This document shows positions 44,374-53,700 of a stretch of 64,000 bases of DNA, in pieces; within the stretch, counting starts at the first letter, position 1, and each line of letters starts with the position of its first letter. The notes beneath the pieces are model-generated. The model had not been told where the DNA came from. It saw only the letters and a program-made list of their open reading frames with translations, and ran no database searches. Location of the stretch: the NCBI RefSeq assembly GCF_017315755.1, contig NZ_JAFLRJ010000157.1:35266-99265 (forward strand). The letters are read 5' to 3'. This DNA is from Streptomyces beijiangensis. GTDB taxonomy: Bacteria; Actinomycetota; Actinomycetes; Streptomycetales; Streptomycetaceae. The translations under genes and the position numbers were made by a program.

Positions 44374-45860
44374 GCGGCCTTCGCCTCCTTCTTGTCCGTC
44401 TCGTCGTTCTTCGCGTTCTTCGCCGCCATCGTGAAGACCGCCATCTGGGTGGGCGGCCCCACCTCGGGGTCGTCGGGGCCCACGGCCACGAACTCCACGC
44501 CGTAGCCGTGCCGTTCGGCGACCGCTCCCGCCCACGTCCGGAACTCCTCGCGCGTCCACTCGAAGCGGTGGTCGCCGTGACGCACATGCCCGGCCGGCAG
44601 GGTCTCCCAGCGGACGTTGTACTCGACGTTGGGCGTGGTCACCAGTACGGTCCCGGGGCGGGCCGTACCGAACACGGCGTACTCCAGGGCGGGCAGCCGG
44701 GGCAGGTCGAGGTGCTCGATGACCTCGCTGAGGACCGCCGCGTCGTACCCCTTGAGCCGCTTGTCGGTGTACGCGAGCGAGCCCTGCATCAGCTTGACGC
44801 GACCGGACTGCCGCTCCCCCATCCGCTCGATGCGCAGCCGGCGCGCGGCGATGTTCAGCGCGCGCATCGACACATCGACTCCGACGACCTCGGTGAAACG
44901 CACGTCCTTCAGCAGCTCGTGCACCAACTGGCCCTGCCCGCAGCCGAGGTCGAGCACCCGTCCCGCGCCGGCAGCACGCAGCGCTTCGAGAATCGCCTCG
45001 CGCCGCTGCACGGCGAGCGGAACCGGGGTGTCCTCCGTGTCCGTGGTCTCGTCGACGGCGTTGTCGATCTCCTCGACCTCGCTGTCGTCCGCCTCCGCGA
45101 GCCGTACGAGTTCCAGCGCCTCCATCGCCTGCCGGGTCAGCCCCCAGCGGTGCGAGAGATAGCGGCTGGTGATCAGCTTCTGTTCGGGGTGCTCCGCCAG
45201 CCAGCCCTCGCCGGCTCGCAGCAGCTTGTCGACCTCGTCGGGTGCGACCCAGTAGTGCTTGGCGTCGTCGAGCACCGGCAGCAGGACGTACAGCTGCCGC
45301 AGCGCGTCGGCGAGCCGCAGCTCCCCTTCGAGCACGAGACGTACGTACCGGGAGTCACCCCACTCGGGGAACTGCTCGTCCAGCGCCACCGGTTCGGCGA
45401 CGACGCTCGACCAGCCGAGCGGGCCGAAGAGCTTCTGCACCAGGTCGGGGCCGCCGCGCGCGGGCAGCGCGGGCACCTCGATCCGCAACGGCATCGGCTC
45501 GGCGGCCAGCTCGGGGCGTGCCTCGCACACCCCGCGCAGGGCGCTCTTGAATACGGTGCTCATCGCGACGGACAACAGCGAGGACGCGGCGTACGGCCGG
45601 TCGTTCACGTACTGCGCGAGCGCCGCATCGGGCGCACCGCCGCGCCCCTTGCCCTTGCCCCTGCGCACCAGCGCCACGGGGTCCACCTCCAGGAGAAGCG
45701 CCGCCGTGCAGCGCTCGGCGGTCGCCTCGGGGTAGAGGACATGCGCCGTGCCATGGGAGGTGGAGAACGTCTGCGCTTTCTCGGGATGCTTGTGCAGCAG
45801 GAAGCCGAGCTCGGTCGCGGGACGCTCTGGGGTGCCGTAGGTACTGATCGTCAGGAACAC
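44370..45860 (-). CDS. hen1: 3'-terminal RNA ribose 2'-O-methyltransferase Hen1
   Basis: This 496-aa protein has the N-terminal bacterial Hen1 domain (about 1–245) that activates Pnkp ligation. The C-terminal SAM methyltransferase (about 290–475) shows RVLDLGCGQGQLV for SAM binding. The Mn-binding residues are in SEVIEHLD and HRFEWTREEF (Glu-Glu-His-His). It methylates the terminal 2'-OH at the cleavage site before Pnkp seals it, so the repaired RNA cannot be cut again at that bond. GTG at 45860 has a weak SD. A non-conserved acidic linker (DDSEVEEIDNAVDETTDTE) joins the domains. Confidence 0.95.
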   Translation of the reverse strand: MFLTISTYGTPERPATELGFLLHKHPEKAQTFSTSHGTAHVLYPEATAERCTAALLLEVDPVALVRRGKGKGRGGAPDAALAQYVNDRPYAASSLLSVAMSTVFKSALRGVCEARPELAAEPMPLRIEVPALPARGGPDLVQKLFGPLGWSSVVAEPVALDEQFPEWGDSRYVRLVLEGELRLADALRQLYVLLPVLDDAKHYWVAPDEVDKLLRAGEGWLAEHPEQKLITSRYLSHRWGLTRQAMEALELVRLAEADDSEVEEIDNAVDETTDTEDTPVPLAVQRREAILEALRAAGAGRVLDLGCGQGQLVHELLKDVRFTEVVGVDVSMRALNIAARRLRIERMGERQSGRVKLMQGSLAYTDKRLKGYDAAVLSEVIEHLDLPRLPALEYAVFGTARPGTVLVTTPNVEYNVRWETLPAGHVRHGDHRFEWTREEFRTWAGAVAERHGYGVEFVAVGPDDPEVGPPTQMAVFTMAAKNAKNDETDKKEAKAA

Positions 45861-45990
45861 ACGTCCGAGTATTGCCTGGTACGACCGCCCAGGCCAGGGA
45901 CTTTCTACCCACCCTGGACCCTCTGGGACGGAACCTGTCCTACATGGCGCCTAGCGTCAGCACCCTCGGACCGACCCGAAGGAGCACCGG

Positions 45991-46746
45991 ATGAGCCGCA
46001 TCACGAGCAACCAGCCCGACTCCACCCCGACCTGGATCGACCTCTGCGTACCCGACCTGAAGCAGGCGCAGGACTTCTACCGCGCGGTCTTCGGCTGGGA
46101 GTACGAACCCGCCTCGAAGGAGTCCGGCTCCACCACGCTCTGTCTGCTCGACGGGGAGCCGGTGGCCGGACTCCGGGAGGGCGACCCGCAGCAGTGGCTC
46201 ATGTACTTCGCGACCGGGGACTGCGACGCCCTGTCCCGGCGCATCGCCGATACGGGCGGATCCCTCGTCCAGGGCCCGGCGGACCTCGGCACCCTGGCCC
46301 GCACGGCGGTCGCGGTCGATGCGGTCGGCGCCCCCTTCGGCCTCTGGGAGGGCCGCGACCTGCCCGGCTGCGCGGTGGTGAACGAGCCCGACTCGCTGGT
46401 CCGCAACGACCTCATCACGCCCGACCCCGGACCGGCCCGTGCCTTCTACACCGCGCTCCTCGGCTTCACCCTGGACGCCAACGAAGCCATGCCCGAACTG
46501 GACTTCACCTTCCTGCGCCGCCCGGACGGACATGAGATCGGCGGGATCATCGGCGCCCCCGGGGCCGCCAGGTCCGGCTGGCACACGATGTTCGAGGTCA
46601 CGGACACCGACGCGGTGGCGGCGCGGGCCAACGGGGCCGGAGGCGTCTCCGGCCCCGTGTCGGACTTCCTCTACGGCCGCAGGGCCGAGATCACCGACCC
46701 GTTCGGCACGGTCTTCGAGGTCATCGCACGGCCTGCCACTAGCTGA
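45991..46746 (+). CDS. Tandem VOC (glyoxalase-fold) protein
   Basis: This 251-aa protein has two vicinal-oxygen-chelate modules: TPTWIDLCVPDLKQAQDFY to about 125, and RNDLITPDPGPARAFYTALLG to the end with PFGTVFEV. It resembles the 27-kDa 'hydroxylase/glyoxalase-like' Streptomyces proteins that bind small metabolites or give resistance. The metal ligands are incomplete in the first module. AAGGAG precedes the ATG. It overlaps by 8 bp with the convergent LLM gene. Confidence 0.88.
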   Translation: MSRITSNQPDSTPTWIDLCVPDLKQAQDFYRAVFGWEYEPASKESGSTTLCLLDGEPVAGLREGDPQQWLMYFATGDCDALSRRIADTGGSLVQGPADLGTLARTAVAVDAVGAPFGLWEGRDLPGCAVVNEPDSLVRNDLITPDPGPARAFYTALLGFTLDANEAMPELDFTFLRRPDGHEIGGIIGAPGAARSGWHTMFEVTDTDAVAARANGAGGVSGPVSDFLYGRRAEITDPFGTVFEVIARPATS

Positions 46747-47662
46747 GCTGGGACAGGACCTGGGAGGAAATGAGCTCCAGGTGGTCGAGGTCGCCGAGGT
46801 CCAGGGCCTGCAGGTAGACCCGGGACGACCCGATGGCCTCGTACTGCCCGATCTTGTCGACGACTTCGGCCGGTGAACCGGCCAGGCCGTTGGCCTTCAG
46901 CTCCGCCACGTCCCGTCCGATGACGTTCGCCCTGCGGGTCACCTCCGCGTCGTCCTTGCCCACACAGACGACCAGGGCGTTGGAGTACACCAGGTCGTCC
47001 TTGCCGCGCCCGGCCCGCTCCGCGGCGGCCTTGACCCGGCCGAACTGCTTCTCGCTGTCCTCCAGTGAGGCGAACGGGATGTTGAACTCGTCCGCGTACT
47101 GGGCGGCAAGCCGCGGGGTGCGGCTCGCTCCGTGTCCGCCGATCAGCACCGGGATCTTCGCCTGGGCGGGCTTGGGCAGCGCGGGCGAGTCGGCGAGCTG
47201 GTAGTAGGTGCCGTCATAGCTGAACTTCTCGCCGACCTTGGTCCCCCAGAGCCCGGTGATGATCGCCAGCTGCTCCTCGAGCCGGCCGAACTTCTCCTTC
47301 GGGAACGGAATGCCGTACGCCTTGTGCTCCTCCTCGAACCAGCCGGCGCCCAGGCCCAGTTCGACCCGGCCGCCCGACATCTGGTCGACCTGTGCCACCT
47401 GGATGGCCAGCACGCCCGGGAGCCGGAAGGTGCCCGCGGTCATCAGCGTGCCGAGCCGGATCCGCTTGGTCTCACGGGCCAGACCGGCCAGCGTGATCCA
47501 TGCGTCGGTCGGCCCGGGCAGCCCGTCGCCCGATCCCATGCGGAGGTAGTGGTCCGAGCGGTAGAAGGCGTCAAACCCAAGGTCCTCGGTCGCCTTGGCG
47601 ACGGTGAGCAGGGTGTCGTAGCTCGCCCCTTGCTGGGGCTCGGTGAAGATTCGAAGGTCCAT
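46739..47662 (-). CDS. LLM-class F420-dependent oxidoreductase
   Basis: This 307-aa TIM-barrel protein belongs to the luciferase-like monooxygenase superfamily, in the actinobacterial F420-binding subgroup. Signature segments are DLGFDAFYRSDHYL, KRIRLGTLMTAGTFRLPGVLA, VELGLGAGWFEEEHKAYGIPFP and KIPVLIGGHGASRTPRLAAQYADEFN. The substrate is unknown; such enzymes reduce or oxidise metabolites with cofactor F420. It diverges from the small-protein gene across a 251-bp structured region. Confidence 0.92.
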   Translation of the reverse strand: MDLRIFTEPQQGASYDTLLTVAKATEDLGFDAFYRSDHYLRMGSGDGLPGPTDAWITLAGLARETKRIRLGTLMTAGTFRLPGVLAIQVAQVDQMSGGRVELGLGAGWFEEEHKAYGIPFPKEKFGRLEEQLAIITGLWGTKVGEKFSYDGTYYQLADSPALPKPAQAKIPVLIGGHGASRTPRLAAQYADEFNIPFASLEDSEKQFGRVKAAAERAGRGKDDLVYSNALVVCVGKDDAEVTRRANVIGRDVAELKANGLAGSPAEVVDKIGQYEAIGSSRVYLQALDLGDLDHLELISSQVLSQLS

Positions 47663-47809
47663 TCATCCATCCTGCACCGTCGAGGACCCGTCAACCTCTC
47701 CGGCCTCACCCACCCCACCCCACACCCGCGCGGCCGGGTGAAATCCCGTCAACCTGGTGGTCCGCGCACCTCTGTGCCAGTGACTGCCGCCCTGGCCCGG
47801 TCGTTGGCT

Positions 47810-47894
47810 CGGGCGGAGCCGGACCGCCCGGCTCGCGCACCGGCCCCTGCCGCCGGTGCGTCGTTCGTTGTTGCAGCCCTCCCCGCGGGAGGGC
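47810..47894 (+). promoter_or_regulatory. Three consecutive hairpins in the leader of the 57-aa gene
   Basis: Three GC stems follow one another: 47810–47816/47824–47830 (7 bp), 47836–47844/47852–47860 (9 bp) and 47876–47883/47887–47894 (8 bp, 3-nt loop). The last ends 7 nt before GAGGAGG, the SD of the small gene. The rest of 47663–47809 shows a repeated GTCAACCT and nothing else I can name. A structured leader or a small RNA is possible. Confidence 0.45.
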
Positions 47895-47913
47895 TCGGGC
47901 CGAGGAGGCCGCC

Positions 47914-48087
47914 ATGTCCCACGAAGCCGTACCCGAACAGTCCGTGTCCGAGCAGCAGGACGCTCCGAAGGGCCTGCTGCAGCAGATGGAGGAGTTGATG
48001 GCTTCGCTGACCGCCGACCTCTCGCGGCTCGACGCCGATCTGCAGTCCTCCGCCGACCGCCCGCCGGCGGGCGGGGTCGCCCACTGA
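47914..48087 (+). CDS. 57-aa acidic small protein
   Basis: This ORF begins at ATG 47914 with a consensus SD GAGGAGG (47902–47908) and ends with TGA at 48085–48087. The product is acidic, Gln/Glu-rich and amphipathic: an N-terminal SHEAVPEQSVSEQQDAPKG, then a predicted helix LLQQMEELMASLTADLSRL with coiled-coil-like heptads, and a Pro/Gly tail. There is no signal peptide and no Cys. It has no clear family. The SD and codon use argue for a real protein, and the preceding three-hairpin leader suggests regulated expression. A coiled-coil partner protein is a reasonable guess, nothing more. Confidence 0.6.
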   Translation: MSHEAVPEQSVSEQQDAPKGLLQQMEELMASLTADLSRLDADLQSSADRPPAGGVAH

Positions 48088-48089
48088 CG

Positions 48090-48581
48090 TCATGACGGCC
48101 CCGCCGCCGAGTCACGGACAGGCCCCGACGCTCTTTCCTGTTCCCGCACCGTGAGTCTTCGCAGCATTCCGCGCACCCGGTCACCCGACTCGTCGGCGGC
48201 GTCCACCGCCTCGATGCACTGCCAGTAGAGCCCGTCCACCTCCGTCGCACAGCCGACCCCGACCAGTGCGATCCCGACCTCCCCGAGCAGGATGCCCAGG
48301 CCGGTCAGCGCGACCCGTACCTCGGCCACCTCGGTGAGCCGGGCCGCCCGCACCGCGCCCATGCTCAGCTCCACCGGATCGAGTGCGGCGCAGCCCCGTC
48401 TTCCCGACTCGCCCAGACCGCGCGCCTCCGCTCTCAGTTCGGGGGGACCACCCATCGCCAGATGGCTGCCTATCGCCTGCGCGAGGGCCTGCGCCTGCCA
48501 GGCCTCCGCCACCGTGTCCCCGTCCGTCCGGCTCTGGGCCAGTGCGTGCCGACACACCCCGATGAGCCGCACCGCGTCCAT
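48090..48581 (-). CDS. DUF6099-like protein
   Basis: This 163-aa mostly helical soluble protein (AEAWQAQALAQAIGSHLA, VRAARLTEVAEVRVALTGLGILLGEVGIALVGVG, a C-terminal basic tail) matches, from memory, the Streptomyces DUF6099 family. GGGGGGAG precedes the ATG. No function is known. It is convergent with the 57-aa gene, with 2 bp between their stops. Confidence 0.75.
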   Translation of the reverse strand: MDAVRLIGVCRHALAQSRTDGDTVAEAWQAQALAQAIGSHLAMGGPPELRAEARGLGESGRRGCAALDPVELSMGAVRAARLTEVAEVRVALTGLGILLGEVGIALVGVGCATEVDGLYWQCIEAVDAADESGDRVRGMLRRLTVREQERASGPVRDSAAGPS

Positions 48582-48674
48582 ACGACTCCCCCCTTCGTAC
48601 GACTTTCCGTCTCACTCACTCCATTACCCAGAGTGAGCGAGCGCAGCCAGGAAAGCCAGGGGTATCGGGAAATC

Positions 48675-48701
48675 TGTGGACACTAAGCCAGTTGTGGACA
48701 A
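48675..48701. promoter_or_regulatory. Two DnaA-box-like elements
   Basis: TGTGGACA (48675–48682) and TTGTGGACAA (48692–48701, complement TTGTCCACAA) lie 17 bp apart in an AT-richer 125-bp gap. The second also forms AGTTGT-GG-ACAACT, and a 6-bp stem GTCACT-AGTGAC follows over the MazG-like stop. They match the TTGTCCACA DnaA consensus, but two sites are too few for an origin. A role as a terminator stem for the MazG-like gene is equally possible. Confidence 0.35.
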
Positions 48702-48706
48702 CTTAG

Positions 48707-49075
48707 TCACTTCAAAGAGTGACGATCCTGATGATCCTTCACGGGAAAGCGGTGCTCATTCCGGTCGATCTTGGCCGAAAGCGCCTCCAGCGCGTCGATC
48801 CCCAACACCTCGCAGAACTGCAGGAGATAGGCCAGTACGTCAGCGACCTCGTCCGCCACCCGATGCGCCTTCTCCGGGTCATCCATCACCCCGGCGGACT
48901 CCTCGGGCGTCAGCCACTGGAAGATCTCCAGGAGTTCCGAGGCCTCCACGCTCAACGCCGCCACCAGGTTCTTCGGCGTGTGGTACGGCTCCCAGCCCCG
49001 CGCCTCGGCGAACCTGGCCAGTCGCTCCTGCAGTGCGCCCACATCAGGTGTCTCAGTATCAAGTGGTTCAGTCAC
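48707..49075 (-). CDS. MazG-like nucleotide pyrophosphohydrolase
   Basis: This 122-aa all-alpha NTP pyrophosphatase of the MazG/RS21-C6 type has EASELLEIFQWLT as the first acidic motif and DEVADVLAYLLQF as the second, giving the usual ExxE and ExxD metal ligands. Such enzymes hydrolyse aberrant dNTPs (for example dCTP analogues) to monophosphates. The start overlaps the AAA ATPase stop by 8 nt, so the two are coupled. Confidence 0.9.
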   Translation of the reverse strand: MTEPLDTETPDVGALQERLARFAEARGWEPYHTPKNLVAALSVEASELLEIFQWLTPEESAGVMDDPEKAHRVADEVADVLAYLLQFCEVLGIDALEALSAKIDRNEHRFPVKDHQDRHSLK

Positions 49076-50207
49076 GGCTCAGGTCTACCACCGTGACGCC
49101 CGCCACCTCACGCGCGTACGAAGCGGCCGCCGACGCATCGCCGACCGTGCCCACCAGACGGCGGTTGTCCCGTGCGCAGGTCCGTGCCGCCAGCTCCAGC
49201 AGCTGCCTCGACTGCCGTCCGTCCAGGCAGCGGTCGAAGCCGTCGAGCAGAAAGGTGAGCGACTGCAGTGCCTCGGGCACCTCGTGCGCCGGATCCATCG
49301 CCAGGACGCGGTCCCCCGTGAGCAGCACCAGCGCGAGCGCGAGATACCTCAACTCACCGTCCCCCAGCCGCTCCAGCGGTGTGACCCGCTCCCCGTCCCT
49401 GCCGAGTACCGCCCGTACCGTCCCGTCGGCCAGCTCCTCGGCCCGTACGGCCGCCACCGGTCCCGCGCACCCCGCCCGCGCGGAGGCGACGAGCTCCCTG
49501 TGCCGGATCGCGCACTCCGACTGGGTGCGGAGCAGGACCTCGGCGAGGTTGTCGCAGTCGCGCCTCAGCCGTCCCGCGCCGACCGTCACACGCCCGCGCA
49601 TCCGCTGCGGCTGCGGATCGCAGGCGTACACCGACCGGAGTGCCACCACTGTCTGTTCGGCGGCGGCCAGCACCTTCAGCTGCCCCTCCGTCGTGCCCGC
49701 GACCCTGAGCGGCAGAAGCGCCGTACCCAGCAGATCGTCCGGCAGCGGCGCCCTGGTCACCGGCACCGAGCCCGCCGTGTGCCAGGCGGCCTGGACCGTG
49801 GACCGGCGCGGATCGCGCAGCGCGGTCGCGAGCAGTGTCTGTTTCCCGCAGGTCAGGCGCTCGCCCACGATGCGCAGTTCCGGCTCCGCCTGTACGGCGA
49901 GATCGAGGCGTACGGATCCGGCGGGACCCTCCACCGTGCACCCGATCCGGAACCCTCTGCGCCCTTCGGCATCCGGTTCGGCCCCCTCCGGCACGCATCC
50001 CGCCGGATCGGGGAAGGCCTCCGCGAGCGGGTCGCCAGAGGCGAGCCGGGCCAGGGCTTCGTACGCCTGCAGAACCGTCGACTTGCCACTGCCGCCGGCC
50101 CCCGCGAACAGGGTCACGGGGGCCAGCGGGAAGACCGCGCCGCGGTGCGTTCTGAAGGCGCTGAGCCGTAGTTCGGTGACGGTCGGCAGCGCGCAGGTTA
50201 CGTCCAT
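49068..50207 (-). CDS. AAA family ATPase (AAA_15/OLD-like)
   Basis: This 379-aa single-chain ABC/SMC-like ATPase has Walker A GAGGSGKST near residue 37, a signature-like ERLGDGELRYLALALVLLTG (about 280–300) and Walker B-like LTFLLDGFDRCLD. A histidine/Asp switch region lies near the C-terminus. No long coiled coil or nuclease domain is visible. It is coupled to a MazG-like gene. Proteins of this sort occur alone or with nucleases in phage defence, but here I infer only an ATP-dependent role, possibly linked to nucleotide pool or DNA quality control. Confidence 0.85.
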   Translation of the reverse strand: MDVTCALPTVTELRLSAFRTHRGAVFPLAPVTLFAGAGGSGKSTVLQAYEALARLASGDPLAEAFPDPAGCVPEGAEPDAEGRRGFRIGCTVEGPAGSVRLDLAVQAEPELRIVGERLTCGKQTLLATALRDPRRSTVQAAWHTAGSVPVTRAPLPDDLLGTALLPLRVAGTTEGQLKVLAAAEQTVVALRSVYACDPQPQRMRGRVTVGAGRLRRDCDNLAEVLLRTQSECAIRHRELVASARAGCAGPVAAVRAEELADGTVRAVLGRDGERVTPLERLGDGELRYLALALVLLTGDRVLAMDPAHEVPEALQSLTFLLDGFDRCLDGRQSRQLLELAARTCARDNRRLVGTVGDASAAASYAREVAGVTVVDLSRD

Positions 50208-50262
50208 GGTCGGACCGTACTCACCTGCCGAACTGCCGAACCGTTACACCGCGTTGACCTTC

Positions 50263-50667
50263 CTACGATCGGGGGACGGACTCGGCCGCGATCCCCTCGA
50301 CCTCCATGCCGACCGGGGCGAGCAGGAAGACGTTCTTGTCGACCCGGTGCATTCCGCTGCCGAGGCCGAAGACGACTCCGGTGCTGAAGTCCAGGATCCG
50401 CTTGGCCACGGCGATGTCCGCACCGGTCAGATCCAGCAGCACCGGAATCTGTGCCATGAGGTACTCGGCGACCTCGCGGGCGTCCGCGAAGACCTGCACC
50501 CGCAGCACGACGAACCGCCGCTGCTCTTCGGCGTACTCGGTGGGGACGGTCCGGTGGTCGACTCTGGAGGGCCATTCATTGCGGCTCCTCAGGGGTACGA
50601 CCTGGGCAAGCCCTTCCCACTGCTCGTCGGTGGCATCGAACTGGTCGTATCTGCCGTACCTGCTCAC
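50263..50667 (-). CDS. SepF-family cell-division protein paralogue
   Basis: This 134-aa protein carries a C-terminal SepF fold (about 47–130): RRFVVLRVQVFADAREVAEYL, then IPVLLDLTGADIAVAKRILDF, STGVVFGLGSGMHRVDKNVFLLAP. SepF anchors FtsZ to the membrane. The expected N-terminal amphipathic membrane helix is missing or diverged, and Streptomyces has three SepF-like proteins, of which this appears to be one of the shorter. GTG at 50667 is the start. Confidence 0.88.
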   Translation of the reverse strand: MSRYGRYDQFDATDEQWEGLAQVVPLRSRNEWPSRVDHRTVPTEYAEEQRRFVVLRVQVFADAREVAEYLMAQIPVLLDLTGADIAVAKRILDFSTGVVFGLGSGMHRVDKNVFLLAPVGMEVEGIAAESVPRS

Positions 50668-50718
50668 CGGACCGCCTCGGTTGGACTCACTATCTGCATC
50701 ACTCGATGATGACGCCTC

Positions 50719-53700
50719 TCACCCGTTCAGCCCAACTCCGACACGGGGCAGCACGGTGATCGTCCTCTGTGTGCTCACCCCGTTGACCTTGAGCGTCACG
50801 GTCAGCGTGCCCGGCCGACGGGGTGTCAGCACCCCGGTCGCGGGGTCGAACGAGGCGCCGCTGCCCGGGTTCAGGGCCCAGTCCGCGCTCACCGGCCAGG
50901 CGACCGGCACCGTTCGTCCGGACTGGCTGATGTCCCCCTTCACCTGTGCCGACTGCCCGACGGCCAGGGTCGCGGGCGCGGTCAGCGTCAGCGCGTCGAC
51001 ATGTGCCCTGGTCTGTACGGAGATCCAGTCCGGCCTGGCGCCGCGGTCGACGCCCACCAGGGACCAGCCGGTGAAGCCGCCGTCGGCGGCCGGTGCGGCC
51101 GGGTTCTTTCCGGAGTTGCCGTTGATGAGATAGGGCACTCCGTCGACGTGCGAGGCGTGGAAGACCCCGACGTGGCCGCCGATGAACGCGGCGCCCTTGC
51201 CGCTGCGGTGCTGGAAGTCCGAGAGCCAGTTCTCCAGGAGTGCGGCCTCCTTGCGGTCGTTCAGCTGGCTGCCCGCCTGCGGGGTGGGGTCGCGCGGCGG
51301 TACGTGCTCGATCACGGCGACGGAGCCGACCGCCGGATCGGCGGCTGCCGCGTCGAGCTGCTTGCGTACCTCCTTCACCTGCGCGAAGCCCCCGCCGCGC
51401 AGGGTCAGCGACGAGGTGTCCAGGGTGATGAAGCGGGTCCCCCGGTGGTCGAACGTGCGCTGCGCGGGGCCGAATTCGGCGGTGAAGGTGGCGATCGAAC
51501 CGCCCATCACCTCGTGATTGCCCGGCACGTAGTACCAGGGAACTGCGTCGCCCAGCTCTTCGTTCAATACCTGGTGGGCGAATTTCAGGTCGGCGGCCGA
51601 CCCCTCGTCGACGAGATCCCCATTGATGACAAGGAAGTCCGGCTTCGCCGCCCGGATCTCCCTCAGCGTGCGGCGCGCCTGCCGCACGATGTCGCTGTCC
51701 GGTGCCCGTGCCACGAACTGGGCGTCGGACATCACCGCGAACCGCCAGTCGCGGTGCCCGACCCTGGCCGCGCTCTGGATGAGCGGGTCCTTGACCACCG
51801 GCTCGGCCGGCAGGTCCACGTCCGGCGGGAGCTGCGCGTGGAGATCGTCGATGGCGATCTGCCCGGTGTACTGCTGGGTCGCCACCGTCTCGGCGATGTA
51901 GAAGCGGAAGACACTCACGGGGTACGCGACCCCGGCCGGGACGGTGAAGGTGATCTGCTTCCACCCGGTCCAGGTGATGTACGGGCCGCGCAGCACTTGG
52001 TCGGTTCCTGCCGCGTCCTTGAGGTGCAGGCTCGGCCAGGAGCCCTTGCCGTCGCCCTTGATCCAGAGGGTGAAGGACTGCGGCTGGCCTGCGACGGCGA
52101 TCTGCTGCGGCGGGTTGGCGTAGGCGGCGCGGGTGGCGGTGTCCTTGCTGAAGTCGTAGCTCATGGTGAGCGCGGTGCCGGTGTGGCCGTCGGCGGCCGG
52201 GGCGAGTGAACCGGTGGCGCGGGCTGCGCTGAAGGTCCACCGCGCCGCGTCGTCGTACGAGGCCACCTCCCGGTCCGCGAGACCGATGGTCACGCCGAGG
52301 GTCGTGGTCCTGCCGCCGGCCGTGGCGCGTACGAGCCCTGATCCGCTCGTGGCTTTGGCACGGACCGTGAAGTTGCCCTTCGATCCGTCAGGAGTGATGT
52401 CGAACAGCGCGTGATCATAGGTGAGTTGTACGTCGCCGGGCTCGATCGGCGCGCTGTCGCCGACCGCGTCCAGGCCGACCAGACCGAAGCTGCCGCTCGC
52501 CGCGGGATCGGCGAGACCGACCTTGCGTGTGGTGGAGGTGATCCGGTCGAGTGCGCCGAGGACGGTCATCCGCAGCGCGCCGTGTGCGGCGCCGCTGCGG
52601 GCGAGCGCGTCGGTCGTGCCGGTGCGGCGGGCGCGGAAGACGCCGTCAGCGGAGACCTTGCCGACGTCCGGCCGGGAGGTGCGCCAGCCGGGGCGGCCGG
52701 ACGCGGGCCCGTAGGCGGCGTCGTAACCGGTGGCCGTCAGGCGCCGGGTGAGCCCGGGGAAGACGCGGTCGGGGTGGCCGCCCTTGACCGGGTCGACGGT
52801 GGGCGCGGCGGAGGCGGGGGTCGCGGCGGCGACGTCGTACGCCTTGATCCTTCCGGTGCCGGTGGGTGCGGTGACGGCGATTCCGGTGGCGTCCGCGCGC
52901 TCGGTGCCGTCGGAGGGGCTGTTCTCCACGACCGTCCCGGTGTGGCCCGCCTCGCGGGCGAGCAGGACGGAGGAGCCGCCGCCGTCGAGGTTGAGGGCGC
53001 TGTAGGCACCCAGTTTCTTCATCATCAGGGCGAGTTCGGTGAGGGTGGTGCCGCCGCTGTCGGCCTGGCGTCCGTCGACGACCAGGACGTGCATCGTCAG
53101 TCCGTCCTTGGAGAACCCGACGGCGGTGCGCGGGGCGGTGGCGTTGTTGGGCCTGCCCTCCCAGTTCTGCGCCTGTCCGTCAACGACCAGCAGTCCGGAT
53201 CCGCCGACGGCGGTACGGGGCACGGATCCGCCATCGGTGCGCGGCTCGTAGGCCGTCGACACGTGGTCGCCCGGCCTGAGCGCGGACAGTACGTCGGCGC
53301 CCGTGTCACGTCCGATCAGGACCGTCTCGCCGTCGGGTATCGCACCGCTGCCGGCCTTGTCGTTCACGGCGACCACCGTGCCGTTCACGATGTCCGCCTC
53401 GACGACCTTCGCCGAGCCGTCGACGGTCTGCGCGCGGTCGGCCTCGCCCCACTGCGGGGTGTAGAGGCCGATGCCGCCCGCCGGGACGTCGGCGGCGTTG
53501 TACGAGTCGAGCGCGTGCGTGCCGTCGGGCAGGGTGAGGGTTCCGTCGAAGGTCAGGTTGAGGATGCGCCCGGCGGCGTCGGCGGGATCACCGGCGGATC
53601 CGAAGCCGAGGGACGCGTTGTAACCGGCCTTCGCGGAGTGGTCGATGACGCCGTTCGCGATGCCGAAGCCGAGCGGGGCTCCGGTCTGGTTGATGTCGAA

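Noticed and set aside
41800..44505. 901-codon frame antisense to pnkp
   Set aside because: Shadow frame; pnkp motifs on the minus strand are unambiguous.
48675..48701. DnaA boxes as part of a replication origin
   Set aside because: Only two sites, no dnaA/dnaN nearby, and the stretch is 125 bp; the Streptomyces origin has many boxes. Kept only as a weak regulatory note.
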